Shown: positions 27,501 through 35,005 of the stretch, in pieces
Position numbering within the stretch: the first letter of the stretch is position 1
Layout of the letters: every line of letters begins with the position of its first letter
Source: Chitinophagaceae bacterium
GTDB lineage: Bacteria > Bacteroidota > Bacteroidia > Chitinophagales > Chitinophagaceae
Direction of reading: 5' to 3'
Assembly (NCBI GenBank): GCA_947454235.1
Contig: CANGIY010000002.1
Location: 357,296-421,295 of the forward strand
Length of the DNA stretch: 64,000 bases
Translations under genes and position numbers: made by a program
Notes under the pieces: model-generated
Databases searched by the model: none
What the model saw: the letters and a program-made list of their open reading frames with translations, nothing else
What the model was told of the DNA's origin: nothing

Positions 27501-27666
27501 AACAGTTTTGGTGTATGATGTCACATTTAGAGTGATGAGCCTAACAACAATGAAGACGAACGAAGATAATAACCTTGATTGTAGTGATTTACAAAGTGGA
27601 GTGTACTTCGTTTCAGCAATCACAAGGCACGGCTGGACAAATGTAAAATTCGTAGTAGCAAAATAA
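21574..27666 (+). CDS. Giant T9SS surface protein: beta-helix, TIG, FG-GAP and Ig-like repeats
   Basis: A 2030-residue secreted protein from the ATG at 21574; the first frame ATG (21526) adds residues before the signal. After the signal peptide (VEGQ) comes a Gly/Ser/Asn-rich beta-helix (about 25-600) with autotransporter-associated repeats such as THSYTGGTFVNGG. A TIG/IPT domain follows (about 780-850), then about seven FG-GAP/VCBS repeats with calcium-type DLDGDGKPD loops (about 885-1250). Nine Ig-like repeats of about 77 residues come next (1256-1947), then a type A T9SS sorting domain starting TLTPNPNQG. Adhesion or polymer binding is likely but unproven. The repeats are homologous to those in the protein at 52043. 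Confidence 0.9.
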   Translation: MKFRFIRIIVTLSVLFAFSQVEGQIVWQTAIGSAWLNSNSWTGGALPGSTDIVQFDSLPTSATIGVGIKFDSVSGTTLEIGSILMSNYRNNNLIIGNSSSVTSGTLNLNGNSIGSISNVKVANLSGTTSKLTIQNTQSSGNKSMLLNLGSGGTIVAQRGTSSAVGSGIDLNCEVAATGGISFNGGGTVNGWLDTGVNGGIIYLSDTNSFNGGISVGNADGSGSGVLQLSNAYAILNSSGNDINIHRNSQLLMAGPTGCTYYLPSQSLHLAGNGNTVTSTGNGALVNKTNGNYSWGSPIVLDEDASIYCNGSSSTFMNLMNNVSGSGKLVFGGVGTIYLGGSTHSYTGGTFVNGGHVQVNTPTGLPFGDLSMAAPTGTASITLSSSVQNVRSLYTITDTSATGTITIGLGTTQLYINQDTNTVFGSGSSRQNTYINGIGSLYKAGTGRLSLATTALTLPGGFNIAAGELNLCPKNGSSSTLGGADTLSGGNLTTTGTKARQSFNMGTLVVANDATIDLGTDSTHSLKFSNSSSMTWTTGKTLTIRHWVGLYNGTAGTVGRIFFGTNASGLTTAQLAQISFIDTSGNVYQAKLLSNGELVPLAPTLTTTSALYGPYCNNVANTISVSYTAVGPFTDTFKVQISNASGVFPTDFTTGIIGSGLTSPITAVIPSGMAAGTAYRVRVINARPTATFGTNNGSNISIIGYPVVPAISVAPIIGVNASFVASNGVSGGVWSVTDTTVASVNASGILKGLRTGVDTIIYQVTNTCSLSTTVQAPFSVAQGPAITSINPTTAIPGTSLTISGSRFNSSTSGNVVLFGDVRATVTAASATSLTVTVPSAASLGQVVILDTFTKLMATSAQVFKPAYDTTGLMADSVYFKNATTFAASGTPVGLTSGDLDGDGKPDMVVVNSGPNNIYIYLNNATGHTIGGSSYAAPLILSTGLGPHYAVISDLDNDGKQDIVVTSSVAAGKISVFRNTSTPGTLSFATRVDYSTGGANPFDVAIADLDFDGKADIAVTNQGSDKVGILKNQSTPGVLNASSFANAVNYTTGSNPTKLTITDLNNDAKPDIAVVCFGSNVVNIFKNTTNQGIINSGSFSTGTSLTSGNSPFGIASGDVDGDGFSDLAITDIADNDVMVFRNISTTGSAITCSSGIRFAAGTYPSDVIFTDVNADKRLDIAATNYTENQVTFLLNNAASGSISTSSFNHKTAISCGDAPGAIVAVDVDIDNKTDIAVTNQTSGNFTALKNYPLPYNSAVSGPDSVCLGTNPTLTNTTTGGTWQSTNSHLATVSGTGNVTTLNGGLDTISYYTVAQGDTNFSIHPLMVDVYTPTTPIYSSTGSNSVCLGAVLLLADSVTGGRWTIASGGRGSINASGVFTGTSTGSAIVTYTVSNTCGTTSDTFNVNINPSSGYSIGRISGTRNICRGGINMYCDTSFGGVWSIGNSAIATVSHSSFDSCELVTGLSYGTTTLTYSFSGSCGVYLDTISVNVDTSVILDSISGSSYLCEGTSTTFRNRVSGNWSGTTGRLTITSAGVATGVSQGADTVVFTTSNACGSFSISKPVFVIGLPHAGTITGPTTVCPGDTIQLIDTNVGGLWTVSNSRAISLGLGKIKGVTTGLDTIRYVMANVCGVDTAKYTIQVTSKPIVGAITGPTTLCVGGTAIVSDTTAGGVWAFTNASAIISDSVITGVSTGTDTLVYAVTNVCGTTYTTKVITVVQGRSVGAITGPAIVCVGGKITLSDTTTSGTWSVTNRNASITTTGVLTGLIAGLDTVKFTTTGTCPGIATHEVNIQPAPATGTIIMPSIVCVGDTIVLKDSVTGGTWVTTGRYSSLTDSNLAITALGTDTVYYTVTAACGSVTISKKFTSTMPPKQDTITGPDKLYVGEIVYYQTTNRGGTWTTSGNDIIVTGSGKLGALVEGTDTLFYTNSNSCGTTIAYLPITISATQSADAIKSMTLTPNPNQGIFKLRMEANLDESITVLVYDVTFRVMSLTTMKTNEDNNLDCSDLQSGVYFVSAITRHGWTNVKFVVAK
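25339..27417 (+). repeat. Nine tandem Ig-like repeat units in the 2030-residue protein
   Basis: Units of about 77 residues follow the pattern ITGPxxVCxG, then GGxW, then a GVxTGxxxGxDT stretch and an xxCG strand. Most carry two cysteines, likely a disulfide. The last unit has DKLYVGE, with Tyr in place of the first Cys. One earlier, isolated unit lies before the TIG domain. Confidence 0.85.
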
Positions 27667-27669
27667 ATT

Positions 27670-27832
27670 AGTGAAGTTGACAAAATAAATTTCATCAAGT
27701 TTAATTATTATGTTTCTTTTGTGCTAGGCGCAAAATCAGAGTTCCGAAAGAATTCGGAATAAGGACTTTTGCAACAACGCAAAAATGGAACAGAATGTTT
27801 GAAATGGTGACATTTATTTTGTCATCTTCACT
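27670..27832. mobile_element. 163-bp long-palindrome element, MITE-like
   Basis: The ends AGTGAAGTTGACAAAATAAA (27670 on) and its inverse (ending 27832) match at 20 of 21 positions. An inner palindrome, TTCCGAA-AGAA-TTCGGAA (27742-27759), lies at the exact centre. Between them the halves are also partly complementary (for example TGTTTCTTTTGTGC against the inverse of GCAAAAATGGAACA), so the whole could fold as one long imperfect hairpin. TTA flanks both sides at 27668-27670 and 27832-27834 and could be a target duplication if the element is taken as 27671-27831. No coding capacity. Confidence 0.6.
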
Positions 27833-27852
27833 TACCTGAAATAATAATACTT

Positions 27853-28638
27853 ATGTCTAAACTAACTTTAAAACGCCCTATCGTATTTTTCGATTTAGAA
27901 ACAACCGGCACCGACAACGCCAAAGACCGTATTGTGGAATTGGCGTTCATTAAAATAATGCCCGACGGCAAAAGGGAAAAATACGTAAAACGTATTAATC
28001 CCGGCATGCCTATTCCACCGGAATCAACCAAGTTTCACGGCATTACAGATGAAGACATCGTCAATGCGCCTACTTTCAAACAAATAGCCAAGGAGCTATA
28101 TGAATGGATGAAGGGCTGCGACCTGGGTGGGTACAGTTCGAGTAAGTTCGACCTTCCGTTGCTTGCTGAAGAGTTTTTGAGAGCAGGAGTGAATGTTGAC
28201 TTTACTGAACGTCAGATGGTTGATGTGCAACAGATTTTCTTTAAGATGGAAAGCAGGACATTGAGTGCTGCTTATAATTTCTATTGCCATAAAGATCTTG
28301 ATAATGCGCATACAGCGGAAGCTGATATTACTGCAACTATTGAAGTATTGGAAGCACAACTGGAAAAATACCCTGAACTGGCAAACGACGTTCCGGGATT
28401 GCATAAGGTTTCTAATACTGATGAGTATGTTGACTATGCCCGCCGAATGGTGATGAAGGACGGTCAACCTGTATTTAATTTCGGGAAATACAAAGGAAGA
28501 AAAGTAGAGGAAGTATTTACTCAGGAACCTCAATATTACGACTGGATGATGCAGGCAGATTTTGCTTTGCATACCAAACAAAAAATATCGGAAATATTAA
28601 ATAAAATGAAATTGAAAAAGTCGGGGTTAAAACTTTGA
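27853..28638 (+). CDS. DnaQ-like 3'-5' exonuclease
   Basis: A 261-residue DEDDh exonuclease. Exo I is IVFFDLETTGTD (Asp and Glu at about 14 and 16). Exo II follows in the SKFDLPLL segment, and Exo III is NAHTAEADI with the catalytic His and Asp. The C-terminal 70 residues (FNFGKYKGRKVEEV, QYYDWMMQADF) match the small domain found after ExoX-type nucleases. It is too short to be PolC and is not fused to a polymerase, so a repair or proofreading-like exonuclease is likely. The gene begins 20 bp after the palindrome element, so its promoter must lie in or before that element. Confidence 0.9.
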   Translation: MSKLTLKRPIVFFDLETTGTDNAKDRIVELAFIKIMPDGKREKYVKRINPGMPIPPESTKFHGITDEDIVNAPTFKQIAKELYEWMKGCDLGGYSSSKFDLPLLAEEFLRAGVNVDFTERQMVDVQQIFFKMESRTLSAAYNFYCHKDLDNAHTAEADITATIEVLEAQLEKYPELANDVPGLHKVSNTDEYVDYARRMVMKDGQPVFNFGKYKGRKVEEVFTQEPQYYDWMMQADFALHTKQKISEILNKMKLKKSGLKL

Positions 28639-28697
28639 TTCTTTTTTCTGTTTTTCTACAGATTATCTTTACTTTGCCAAACTTATAGCGTACCTAG

Positions 28698-29405
28698 TTG
28701 GAAAAAATTGTAATCATACCGACCTATAACGAGAAAGAAAACATTGAAAAAATCGTAAGAAAGGTGTTTTCGTTGTCAGGTGGTTTTCATCTTTTAATTG
28801 TTGATGACGGGTCACCCGATGGCACCGGAGCTATTGTAAAATCGTTGCAGAATGAATTTACAGGGCAGTTACACCTCATGGAGCGTAAGGGTAAACTCGG
28901 ACTTGGAACTGCTTATATCGCTGGTTTCAAGTGGGCACTTGAAAAAGGCTACGAGTACATTTTTGAAATGGACGCTGACTTCTCCCACAATCCTGATGAC
29001 CTGATTAGATTATACGAAGCGTGTAAAAACGGTGCCGACGTATCAGTTGGTTCAAGGTATATTTCGGGTGGTGCTGTTGTGAACTGGCCATTCGACCGTA
29101 AGTTCATTTCAAAAGGTGGTGCTTTCTACACTAAAATGATTACCTGGATGCCTGTAAACGACCCTACTGCGGGTTTTGTTTGTTACAAGGCAGCAGTATT
29201 ACGCCGCATTCCACTCGATCAGGTACATTTTATTGGCTATGCTTTCCAGATTGAAATGAAATACCGCGCATGGAAATCAGGATTTAAAATCAAAGAAGTG
29301 CCTATCACTTTCGTAGACAGAACCGAGGGCGTTTCTAAAATGAGTAAAAACATTATTAAAGAAGCGATGTACGGTGTATGGAAAATGAGGTCAATCAAAC
29401 ACTAA
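28698..29405 (+). CDS. Polyprenol-phosphate mannosyltransferase-like GT2
   Basis: A 235-residue GT2 enzyme of the dolichol/polyprenol-phosphate mannose synthase type: VIIPTYNEKENI, IVDDGSPDGT, KGKLGLGTAYIAGF, FEMDADFSHNP, VGSRYISGG and FVDRTEGVSKMS. The last motif and the absence of membrane helices fit the soluble Ppm/Dpm1 form. It would load a sugar, usually mannose, onto a lipid carrier at the inner membrane. The start is TTG at 28698, because no ATG lies upstream in frame and the family begins with this segment. Ends at a strong bidirectional terminator. Confidence 0.9.
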   Translation: MEKIVIIPTYNEKENIEKIVRKVFSLSGGFHLLIVDDGSPDGTGAIVKSLQNEFTGQLHLMERKGKLGLGTAYIAGFKWALEKGYEYIFEMDADFSHNPDDLIRLYEACKNGADVSVGSRYISGGAVVNWPFDRKFISKGGAFYTKMITWMPVNDPTAGFVCYKAAVLRRIPLDQVHFIGYAFQIEMKYRAWKSGFKIKEVPITFVDRTEGVSKMSKNIIKEAMYGVWKMRSIKH

Positions 29406-29428
29406 TTCAAACGAAACATCAAGACATA

Positions 29429-29466
29429 AAAATAGCTGCCGAATTCAACCATCGGCAGCTATTTTG
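29429..29466. terminator. Bidirectional terminator between convergent genes
   Basis: AAAATAGCTGCCGA (29429-29442) pairs with TCGGCAGCTATTTT (29452-29465), a 14-bp stem with A-rich and T-rich flanks on both strands. It serves the genes ending at 29405 (plus) and 29483 (minus). Confidence 0.9.
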
Positions 29467-29482
29467 TTTATGATAGTTGCAA

Positions 29483-30559
29483 TTAAAGTTTACCGTACAA
29501 TGCCCTTAATCTTTCGCCGGTCATTTGTTCTTTCCATGTTGGGCCCAAAGCATTTTCCCACAACGGCGCCATACCGAGAGAGACATTAATCATAATATCA
29601 AACTGCTCTTCAGTTAGCCCTTTAGTGATGCCTTCAGGAATGAAAATGTTGTGCTTTTGAACCATTTTATGGAACACTTCAACGCCTTCAGGATAAAACT
29701 CCTGCAAATGGTTGAATACAATACAGTTGCCGATGCCATGTTTTGTACCCAACAAGTAGCTGAGACCATAACTAACTGCGTGCGCCACACCCACTTGAGA
29801 ATATGCAATGCTCATACCGCCGGCGTAAGAAGCCATCATTAATTGCTCGTCACTTTCTTCGTTCCACTCATCTTTGTGCAAGAACACTTCTTCGCAAAGG
29901 GCTTGTGCTTTTTCACCATAAGAACGGCTGAATTCATTGATGAATGTACCTTTCAACGACTCAACACAATGGATAAAGCAATCCATACCAGTGTAGAATC
30001 TTTGATTCATTGGTGCATTCTTAATCAATTCAGGATCTAACACTATTTGATTGAATGGAGTAAAGTCTGAGTTCATACCCAGCTTTTTAGTAGGACCAGT
30101 TAGCACTGTTGTCCTCGACACTTCAGCGCCTGTACCGGAAAGTGTTGGAATGCCCACTTTGTAAACTGCCGGATTTTTAACCAAATCCCAACCCTGATAG
30201 TCTTGAGCTTTGCCGGGGTTGTTCATCATAATGGCAACAGCTTTAGCCATATCCATAGCCGAACCACCACCGATACCAATAACACCCGAAACAGTACCAA
30301 ACTCAGCTTTCAGCTTGTCTGCAATTTCATCAATTAATGAAGTTTTAGGCTCATGCGTCACATCGGCACTTATCAGTACATCTTTGCCTTTGAGAGGAAT
30401 ACGCGACTTGAAAGCTTCATCGTTTTCGAAATGGTGGTCGAGCAAGAACACCATAGGCGCATCGCCTTTGCGGTGTGGAGCCAGTATTTCATCGAGCTGC
30501 GCGAAACAGCCCCTGCCATACACTACATAGTCGACCATCTTGAAATTGCGGAACTTCAT
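29483..30559 (-). CDS. kdnB: Iron-containing alcohol dehydrogenase, KdnB-like (Kdo 8-oxidase)
   Basis: A 358-residue type III alcohol dehydrogenase. GIGGGSAMDMAKA binds NAD(P), and the metal ligands are in MDCFIHCVESL, VGVAHAVSYGLSY and TKHGIGNC. MKFRNFKMVDYVVYGRG and YQGWDLVKNPAVYKVGIPT closely resemble Shewanella KdnB as I remember it. KdnB oxidises C8 of Kdo so that KdnA can aminate it, giving 8-amino-Kdo in lipopolysaccharide. No kdnA is in the window, so the role is provisional. The ATG at 30559 is preferred; the longer frame starts with a TTG lying inside the promoter box at 30581-30588. Confidence 0.8.
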   Translation of the reverse strand: MKFRNFKMVDYVVYGRGCFAQLDEILAPHRKGDAPMVFLLDHHFENDEAFKSRIPLKGKDVLISADVTHEPKTSLIDEIADKLKAEFGTVSGVIGIGGGSAMDMAKAVAIMMNNPGKAQDYQGWDLVKNPAVYKVGIPTLSGTGAEVSRTTVLTGPTKKLGMNSDFTPFNQIVLDPELIKNAPMNQRFYTGMDCFIHCVESLKGTFINEFSRSYGEKAQALCEEVFLHKDEWNEESDEQLMMASYAGGMSIAYSQVGVAHAVSYGLSYLLGTKHGIGNCIVFNHLQEFYPEGVEVFHKMVQKHNIFIPEGITKGLTEEQFDIMINVSLGMAPLWENALGPTWKEQMTGERLRALYGKL

Positions 30560-30580
30560 ATTGAGTTGTTTTTTGGAACG

Positions 30581-30588
30581 CAAAAGTA
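30581..30588 (-). promoter_or_regulatory. Promoter -7 box (TACTTTTG) for the KdnB-like gene
   Basis: Exact TAnnTTTG match on the minus strand, 21 nt before the ATG at 30559. Confidence 0.55.
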
Positions 30589-30753
30589 AGGCTAATTACG
30601 TTCTGTAGAATATGATTGAATGATAGGTTGAAAAACAATTCTACGTTGTTCGTTGTGAATAACAAGCGTTACCTAATTAGTTATCAACCCACCTTAAAAC
30701 TATCGAAAGATGAAAATCAAAAAATAGGACTATCTTAACCTGAAATTTGAACC

Positions 30754-32415
30754 ATGTCTGAATTAAACAGCGGCAGAGCGTCTTCTAACAAAGGGGCATT
30801 GTCTACACTGATAACCGTGTATTTTTTCTGGGGATTTTTTGCCGCCGGTAATGGCGTTTTTATCCCTTTTTGCAAGCAATATTTCAACCTCGATCAGTTT
30901 CAGTCACAGTTGATTGACTTTGCATTTTATCTGGCATATTATGTTGGAGCATTGCTGCTTTATTTGCTTGCTTCCGGATTTAGCTATGATGTAATCGCGC
31001 GTTTGGGGTACAAAAAGAGTATTGTTTTCGGACTCATTTTCTCTGCGTTTGGCGCAGGAATTATGATATTGGCTGTGAACGCGAAAACCTTCCCTGGTAT
31101 GCTTTTGGGGTGGTTTACAGTAGCCTTGGGCTTTTCACTGCAACAAACTGCCGCCAATCCGTTTACTGCCATGTTAGGTAGTCCTGAAACTGGTGCACAC
31201 CGAATTACTCTGGGTGGCGGCGTCAATTCATTCGGAACTGCAATTGGACCAATAGTAGTAGCATCGGCACTGTTTGGAGTCGCAAAATTTGACGACTCTC
31301 AAATCAAAACTTTGGGTCTCGATAAAGTATCAATGTTATATGGTCTTGTTTGTGCATTGTTTGTTGTAGTCGCAGTGATGTTCCAGATGTCGAAAAAACT
31401 ACCTGATGGTAAATACACAGCAGTTACCGAAAAATCACCAAAAGCAATTGCAGCTTTGTTGATAATGACATTATTACTGGTCGCAGTTTTCGTACCCGTT
31501 TTTTATAGTTACACAATCGATACAACTACCGAAGCAATGAAACAATCGGTGGATATGACGCGGATGAAATGGCTGAGCCTGGGTCTGGTTTCAATTGTAG
31601 GAACCCTACTCTATTCGTTGACATCGGCAAAGAAAAACCCTACGGGATGGGGTGCCATGCGCTACCCGCAGTTGGTGTTGGGTATGTTGGCAATCTTCAC
31701 ATACGTAGGTGTCGAAGTAACCATACAAAGCAATCTAGGCGAATTATTGAAACAACCTGACTTTGGTGGGTTTAAATCGTCAGAGGTGGCACCATATATT
31801 TCGTTGTATTGGGGCAGCCTGATGATTGGACGCTGGACTGGTTCTATCAAAGTTTTTGAGCCGGGCGACACATTAAAAAATGTTCTTTTATTTATTGTTC
31901 CATTGGTGGCATTTGGTGTTGTTTTGGCGGTAAACCAAGTAACAGGATATGAAGTTGGGCATCTTTATGCTTATGTGGTTTGTGTTGCTGTTCAGGGTAT
32001 TGCGTTCTATGTAAGTAAAGATAAGCCTGCAACTACACTCATCATTTTCTCTGTATTAGGTGTTGCCGCAATGGTTGTGGGGTTGTTGACCAAGGGCACT
32101 ATTTCTACATACGCATTCTTAAGTGGTGGTTTGTTCTGCTCTATTATGTGGCCAAGTATTTTTGCATTGTCAATTGCAGGTTTAGGCAACCTGACATCTC
32201 AAGGTTCAGCATTCCTTATTATGATGATTTTGGGAGGCGCAATTATTCCACCGCTACAAGGTAAACTTGCGGATCTACCTGCTATCGGCATCCACCAATC
32301 ATATTGGATTCCAGCAATAGGATTCCTTTACCTTGCCTGGTTTGGCATGGCGGTGAAAAAAATATTACTTAAACAAGGAATCAATTATGACGCAGACAAT
32401 GGTGCTGGGCATTGA
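30754..32415 (+). CDS. Sugar MFS transporter, fucose/glucose permease (FHS) family
   Basis: A 553-residue inner-membrane permease with about 12-14 hydrophobic helices. [19 protein letters not shown] is the typical FHS opening, and the loop between helices 4 and 5 has LQQTAANPF, the QxxxNP signature of the L-fucose and glucose/galactose proton symporters. It is longer than FucP (about 440 residues), the extra length lying in a central region (about 215-300) with additional hydrophobic segments. The ROK kinase gene overlaps its end by 29 bp, so it imports a hexose that is phosphorylated inside the cell. Exact sugar unknown. Confidence 0.9.
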   Translation: MSELNSGRASSNKGALSTLITVYFFWGFFAAGNGVFIPFCKQYFNLDQFQSQLIDFAFYLAYYVGALLLYLLASGFSYDVIARLGYKKSIVFGLIFSAFGAGIMILAVNAKTFPGMLLGWFTVALGFSLQQTAANPFTAMLGSPETGAHRITLGGGVNSFGTAIGPIVVASALFGVAKFDDSQIKTLGLDKVSMLYGLVCALFVVVAVMFQMSKKLPDGKYTAVTEKSPKAIAALLIMTLLLVAVFVPVFYSYTIDTTTEAMKQSVDMTRMKWLSLGLVSIVGTLLYSLTSAKKNPTGWGAMRYPQLVLGMLAIFTYVGVEVTIQSNLGELLKQPDFGGFKSSEVAPYISLYWGSLMIGRWTGSIKVFEPGDTLKNVLLFIVPLVAFGVVLAVNQVTGYEVGHLYAYVVCVAVQGIAFYVSKDKPATTLIIFSVLGVAAMVVGLLTKGTISTYAFLSGGLFCSIMWPSIFALSIAGLGNLTSQGSAFLIMMILGGAIIPPLQGKLADLPAIGIHQSYWIPAIGFLYLAWFGMAVKKILLKQGINYDADNGAGH

Positions 32416-33316
32416 TATAGGCGGAACAAATACAAAGTACGGACTGGTTGATAACAACGGGCAAATTCATATACAAGGCAGCATTTCAACCATTGGACAT
32501 GCTGGCCCGGGAGCGTTTGTAACTGCTCTTCATGCTGAAATTCAAAAAGTAGCCGGCGGTATTAAAATCACTGGAATAGGAGTAGGTGCACCCAATGGGA
32601 ACATCAATACCGGTGAAATTATTTTCGCACCCAACATGCCCTGGCGAGGAATCATACCGTTGGCGAAACTGCTGGAAACTGCTTTTGGGGTACCTACAAT
32701 CTTGACCAACGACGCAAATGCAGCAGCAATAGGTGAAATGAAATTCGGAGCTGCAAAAGGCATTAAAGACTTTATTCTGGTGACCTTGGGAACCGGTGTT
32801 GGTAGTGGTTTTGTTGCCAACGGTCAGCTTATATACGGGCACGATGGTTTTGCAGGTGAACTTGGGCATATGATTGCAATCAGAAATGGCAGGATTTGTG
32901 GTTGCGGCAGAAAAGGTTGTCTGGAAGCCTACACTTCGGCTACTGGCATAGTAAAGACTGCGCACGAATGGCTGGAAGCAGGCAAGGAAAGTACTTTAAG
33001 TAAAAGCGCCACTATTACATCAGAAGGGATATACAAAGCTGCAGTAGCCGGAGATGCGATGGCGATTGATTTGCTGGGATATACCGGATCTATTTTAGGG
33101 ATGACTTTAGCTGATGCTGTTGCTGTCACGTCACCGGAAGCCATCATATTCTTTGGAGGTTTAGCACAAGCGGGCGACTTGCTTCTTGGTCATGTAAAAA
33201 ACCATTTAGAGGCTAATTTGCTCAATATTTATCAGAACAAAATCAAAATTCTGCCGTCTGCGCTGCCGGGCAGCGACTCAGCAATTTTGGGCGCCGCAGC
33301 ATTGGTCAACAATTAA
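32387..33316 (+). CDS. ROK-family sugar kinase (glucokinase-like)
   Basis: A 309-residue kinase. [15 protein letters not shown] is the ATP phosphate-1 motif, [12 protein letters not shown] carries the catalytic Asp, and LGTGVGSGF is phosphate-2. The ROK zinc site appears as [18 protein letters not shown] after the sugar-binding GELGHM. Glucose or N-acetylhexosamine are the usual substrates. The ATG at 32387 lies within the permease gene (29-bp overlap); a second ATG four codons later would also work. The overlap points to coupled translation of a transport-and-phosphorylation pair. Confidence 0.92.
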   Translation: MTQTMVLGIDIGGTNTKYGLVDNNGQIHIQGSISTIGHAGPGAFVTALHAEIQKVAGGIKITGIGVGAPNGNINTGEIIFAPNMPWRGIIPLAKLLETAFGVPTILTNDANAAAIGEMKFGAAKGIKDFILVTLGTGVGSGFVANGQLIYGHDGFAGELGHMIAIRNGRICGCGRKGCLEAYTSATGIVKTAHEWLEAGKESTLSKSATITSEGIYKAAVAGDAMAIDLLGYTGSILGMTLADAVAVTSPEAIIFFGGLAQAGDLLLGHVKNHLEANLLNIYQNKIKILPSALPGSDSAILGAAALVNN

Positions 33317-33412
33317 TATGGTAGCTAACCTATGTCAGGTTTTGAATTGTCGCATTTATTTTAGACTTTTGTTACTTGCAGTGTAATTTAAACATTAACT
33401 TACCCGCTATTT

Positions 33413-33988
33413 ATGTCAAAATATCTTTACATATTCGTTCTAGGTTTATTGAGTGTATTTTCTGTTCAAGGAAAACCAATTTTAGATAAAATTAAAGGCA
33501 AACCATACCATTTTGCATTTATGATCACCAATCCGTTGAGTGGTTATTCTAAATTTGGTGGTATGCTGGAAATAAGGGCAAAACAGAACAGTGTTGTTCT
33601 TGGTGCAACCGATTACTATGGCGGATATAACGGCCTAAAATACAATCTTGAGTATCAGCACTATATTCCTACAATTTATAGAAACGAGTCGTTTTGGTAC
33701 CTCAAAGTTATCGGCGGTAGCGCTCAGTACAATGCTGAAAAATTAAGCCTTATAACCAACGACCAAAGTAAAGAGATATTTGGTCCTTACGACTTCGTGG
33801 GTGCAGGCTTCGGTTATGGTCGTCGCTGGAACTTCAATAAGACATTTATTATGTGCAATATTGGCTTGAAATACACAAAAATTACATCTGACATATCAGA
33901 CGAAGTTTATGACAGGTTCAGGGTGTTTTATATGACGGGTCCTGGTTCAGTTTTCGAACTTAACTTCCGATTCGGTTTCCAACGCTAA
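33413..33988 (+). CDS. Probable outer-membrane beta-barrel protein, function unknown
   Basis: A 191-residue protein with a signal peptide (to about residue 20, SVQGK) and alternating aromatic/hydrophobic strands: FGGMLEIRAKQN, VVLGATDYYGG, YNLEYQHYIP and a final VFELNFRFGFQR ending in Arg after an aromatic-rich strand. This fits a small barrel of about eight strands or a DUF3575-like protein. No family is recognised. It lies 96 bp after the ROK kinase and is closed by a strong terminator. Any link to the sugar genes is not shown. Confidence 0.7.
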   Translation: MSKYLYIFVLGLLSVFSVQGKPILDKIKGKPYHFAFMITNPLSGYSKFGGMLEIRAKQNSVVLGATDYYGGYNGLKYNLEYQHYIPTIYRNESFWYLKVIGGSAQYNAEKLSLITNDQSKEIFGPYDFVGAGFGYGRRWNFNKTFIMCNIGLKYTKITSDISDEVYDRFRVFYMTGPGSVFELNFRFGFQR

Positions 33989-34010
33989 TTCAAAATTTTT
34001 AATAGTAAAA

Positions 34011-34038
34011 ACACTCGCCCGCGCGGGTGTTTTTTTTA
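34011..34038 (+). terminator. Rho-independent terminator after the outer-membrane protein
   Basis: The hairpin ACACTCGC/GCGGGTGT (34011-34030, one G-T pair, 4-nt loop) is GC-rich and followed by eight T. Confidence 0.9.
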
Positions 34039-34101
34039 TGGTCGAAATGAGTGCTCGTACATGACTTCTATCATGACCATCGAAAGCAGAAATCATGTAC
34101 G
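34038..34101 (+). other. Interlocking inverted repeats upstream of the potassium channel gene
   Basis: CGTACATGACTTCT (34056-34069) pairs with AGAAATCATGTACG (34088-34101) with one mismatch. ATGGTC (34038-34043) can pair with GACCAT (34075-34080). The two pairings cross, so they would form a pseudoknot or exclude each other. They lie after a terminator and about 115 bp before the channel start, possibly in its leader. No known riboswitch class is recognised. Confidence 0.4.
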
Positions 34102-34216
34102 GCAAATGGGGCGTTGAGTACATTTAATGTGTAGTATTCGAAAAAGATAAAATCAAAAGAATCAATTGACAGTAGGAGGTTTTATAAAGAAATTGTTGGT
34201 GGGTAATGGCGGTCAA

Positions 34217-34903
34217 ATGATATCCAAACACCCAAGAAACCCAATTCAAGATCAAATTGTTCATCTTCAAAGAGTTTGGAACAACAAGCATTACTATGAT
34301 TTTGGCATCGAAAGACTTATCAGGCTTACTTTAGCTTTATCTCTTTTTTTGTTTCCCGGCATTTATATTAAGTCTTTATTCAATCGGTTTGGTATTGTAG
34401 CTCGTAAACTATCAATTGATTTTTATGTGCTTTTCAAGTTCTTCCTGCCATTGATTTTCTTTTACTTCCACCTTACGAAATACACTTTCACTGTTTTTAT
34501 GGCAGTGTACATGGGGCTTGAAACAATGGTTTATCTGGCTTCGCTCATTTACCTTTCTAACGAATACCCTCAGCCTATTTCATACAGGCGTTCGCTCACC
34601 GCATTGTTCATTAACTATATTGAAATCTGCTTTGACTATGGAGTTATTTATAGCTATTGTAACCACAATTTGCCACACTTTTTCAAGGAAAAACTGATTT
34701 CAGGCATGCAGTTGGTCTATTTTAGTTTTGCCACTTCTGCAACTGTAGGATATGGCGATATTACGCCGGTGCACAAATTGGGGCAAATGTTGGTGATTAC
34801 TCAAATCATCATCTTCATGATTTTTGTGGGTCTCTTTATCAATTTCTTCGCATCAAGAATTCACAACACAAAGTACCACAACAACGAGCGCGACTTTTTG
34901 TAG
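34217..34903 (+). CDS. Potassium channel with TVGYGD selectivity filter
   Basis: A 228-residue membrane protein. The pore loop carries the potassium filter TVGYGD at about residues 176-181 (FATSATVGYGDITP). About four hydrophobic segments precede it (from RLIRLTLALSLFLFPG onward) and one follows (VITQIIIFMIFVGLFINFF). It therefore has more helices than a KcsA-type channel, with an unusual N-terminal membrane region and no visible voltage-sensor arginine ladder or ligand-binding domain. The ATG at 34217 is the conservative start; the frame stays open to a TTG at 34166, and an AGGAGG at 34173-34178 could serve an alternative TTG near 34193. Confidence 0.8.
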   Translation: MISKHPRNPIQDQIVHLQRVWNNKHYYDFGIERLIRLTLALSLFLFPGIYIKSLFNRFGIVARKLSIDFYVLFKFFLPLIFFYFHLTKYTFTVFMAVYMGLETMVYLASLIYLSNEYPQPISYRRSLTALFINYIEICFDYGVIYSYCNHNLPHFFKEKLISGMQLVYFSFATSATVGYGDITPVHKLGQMLVITQIIIFMIFVGLFINFFASRIHNTKYHNNERDFL

Positions 34904-35005
34904 AGGGGGTGCATATTACTACTTCTCTGTTGTAATGATTTGTAAGATTAGTGGTTAAATCATTTCAAAAACCCTGATTTTCGTCAACCTGTTCGTCAGA
35001 AAAAA

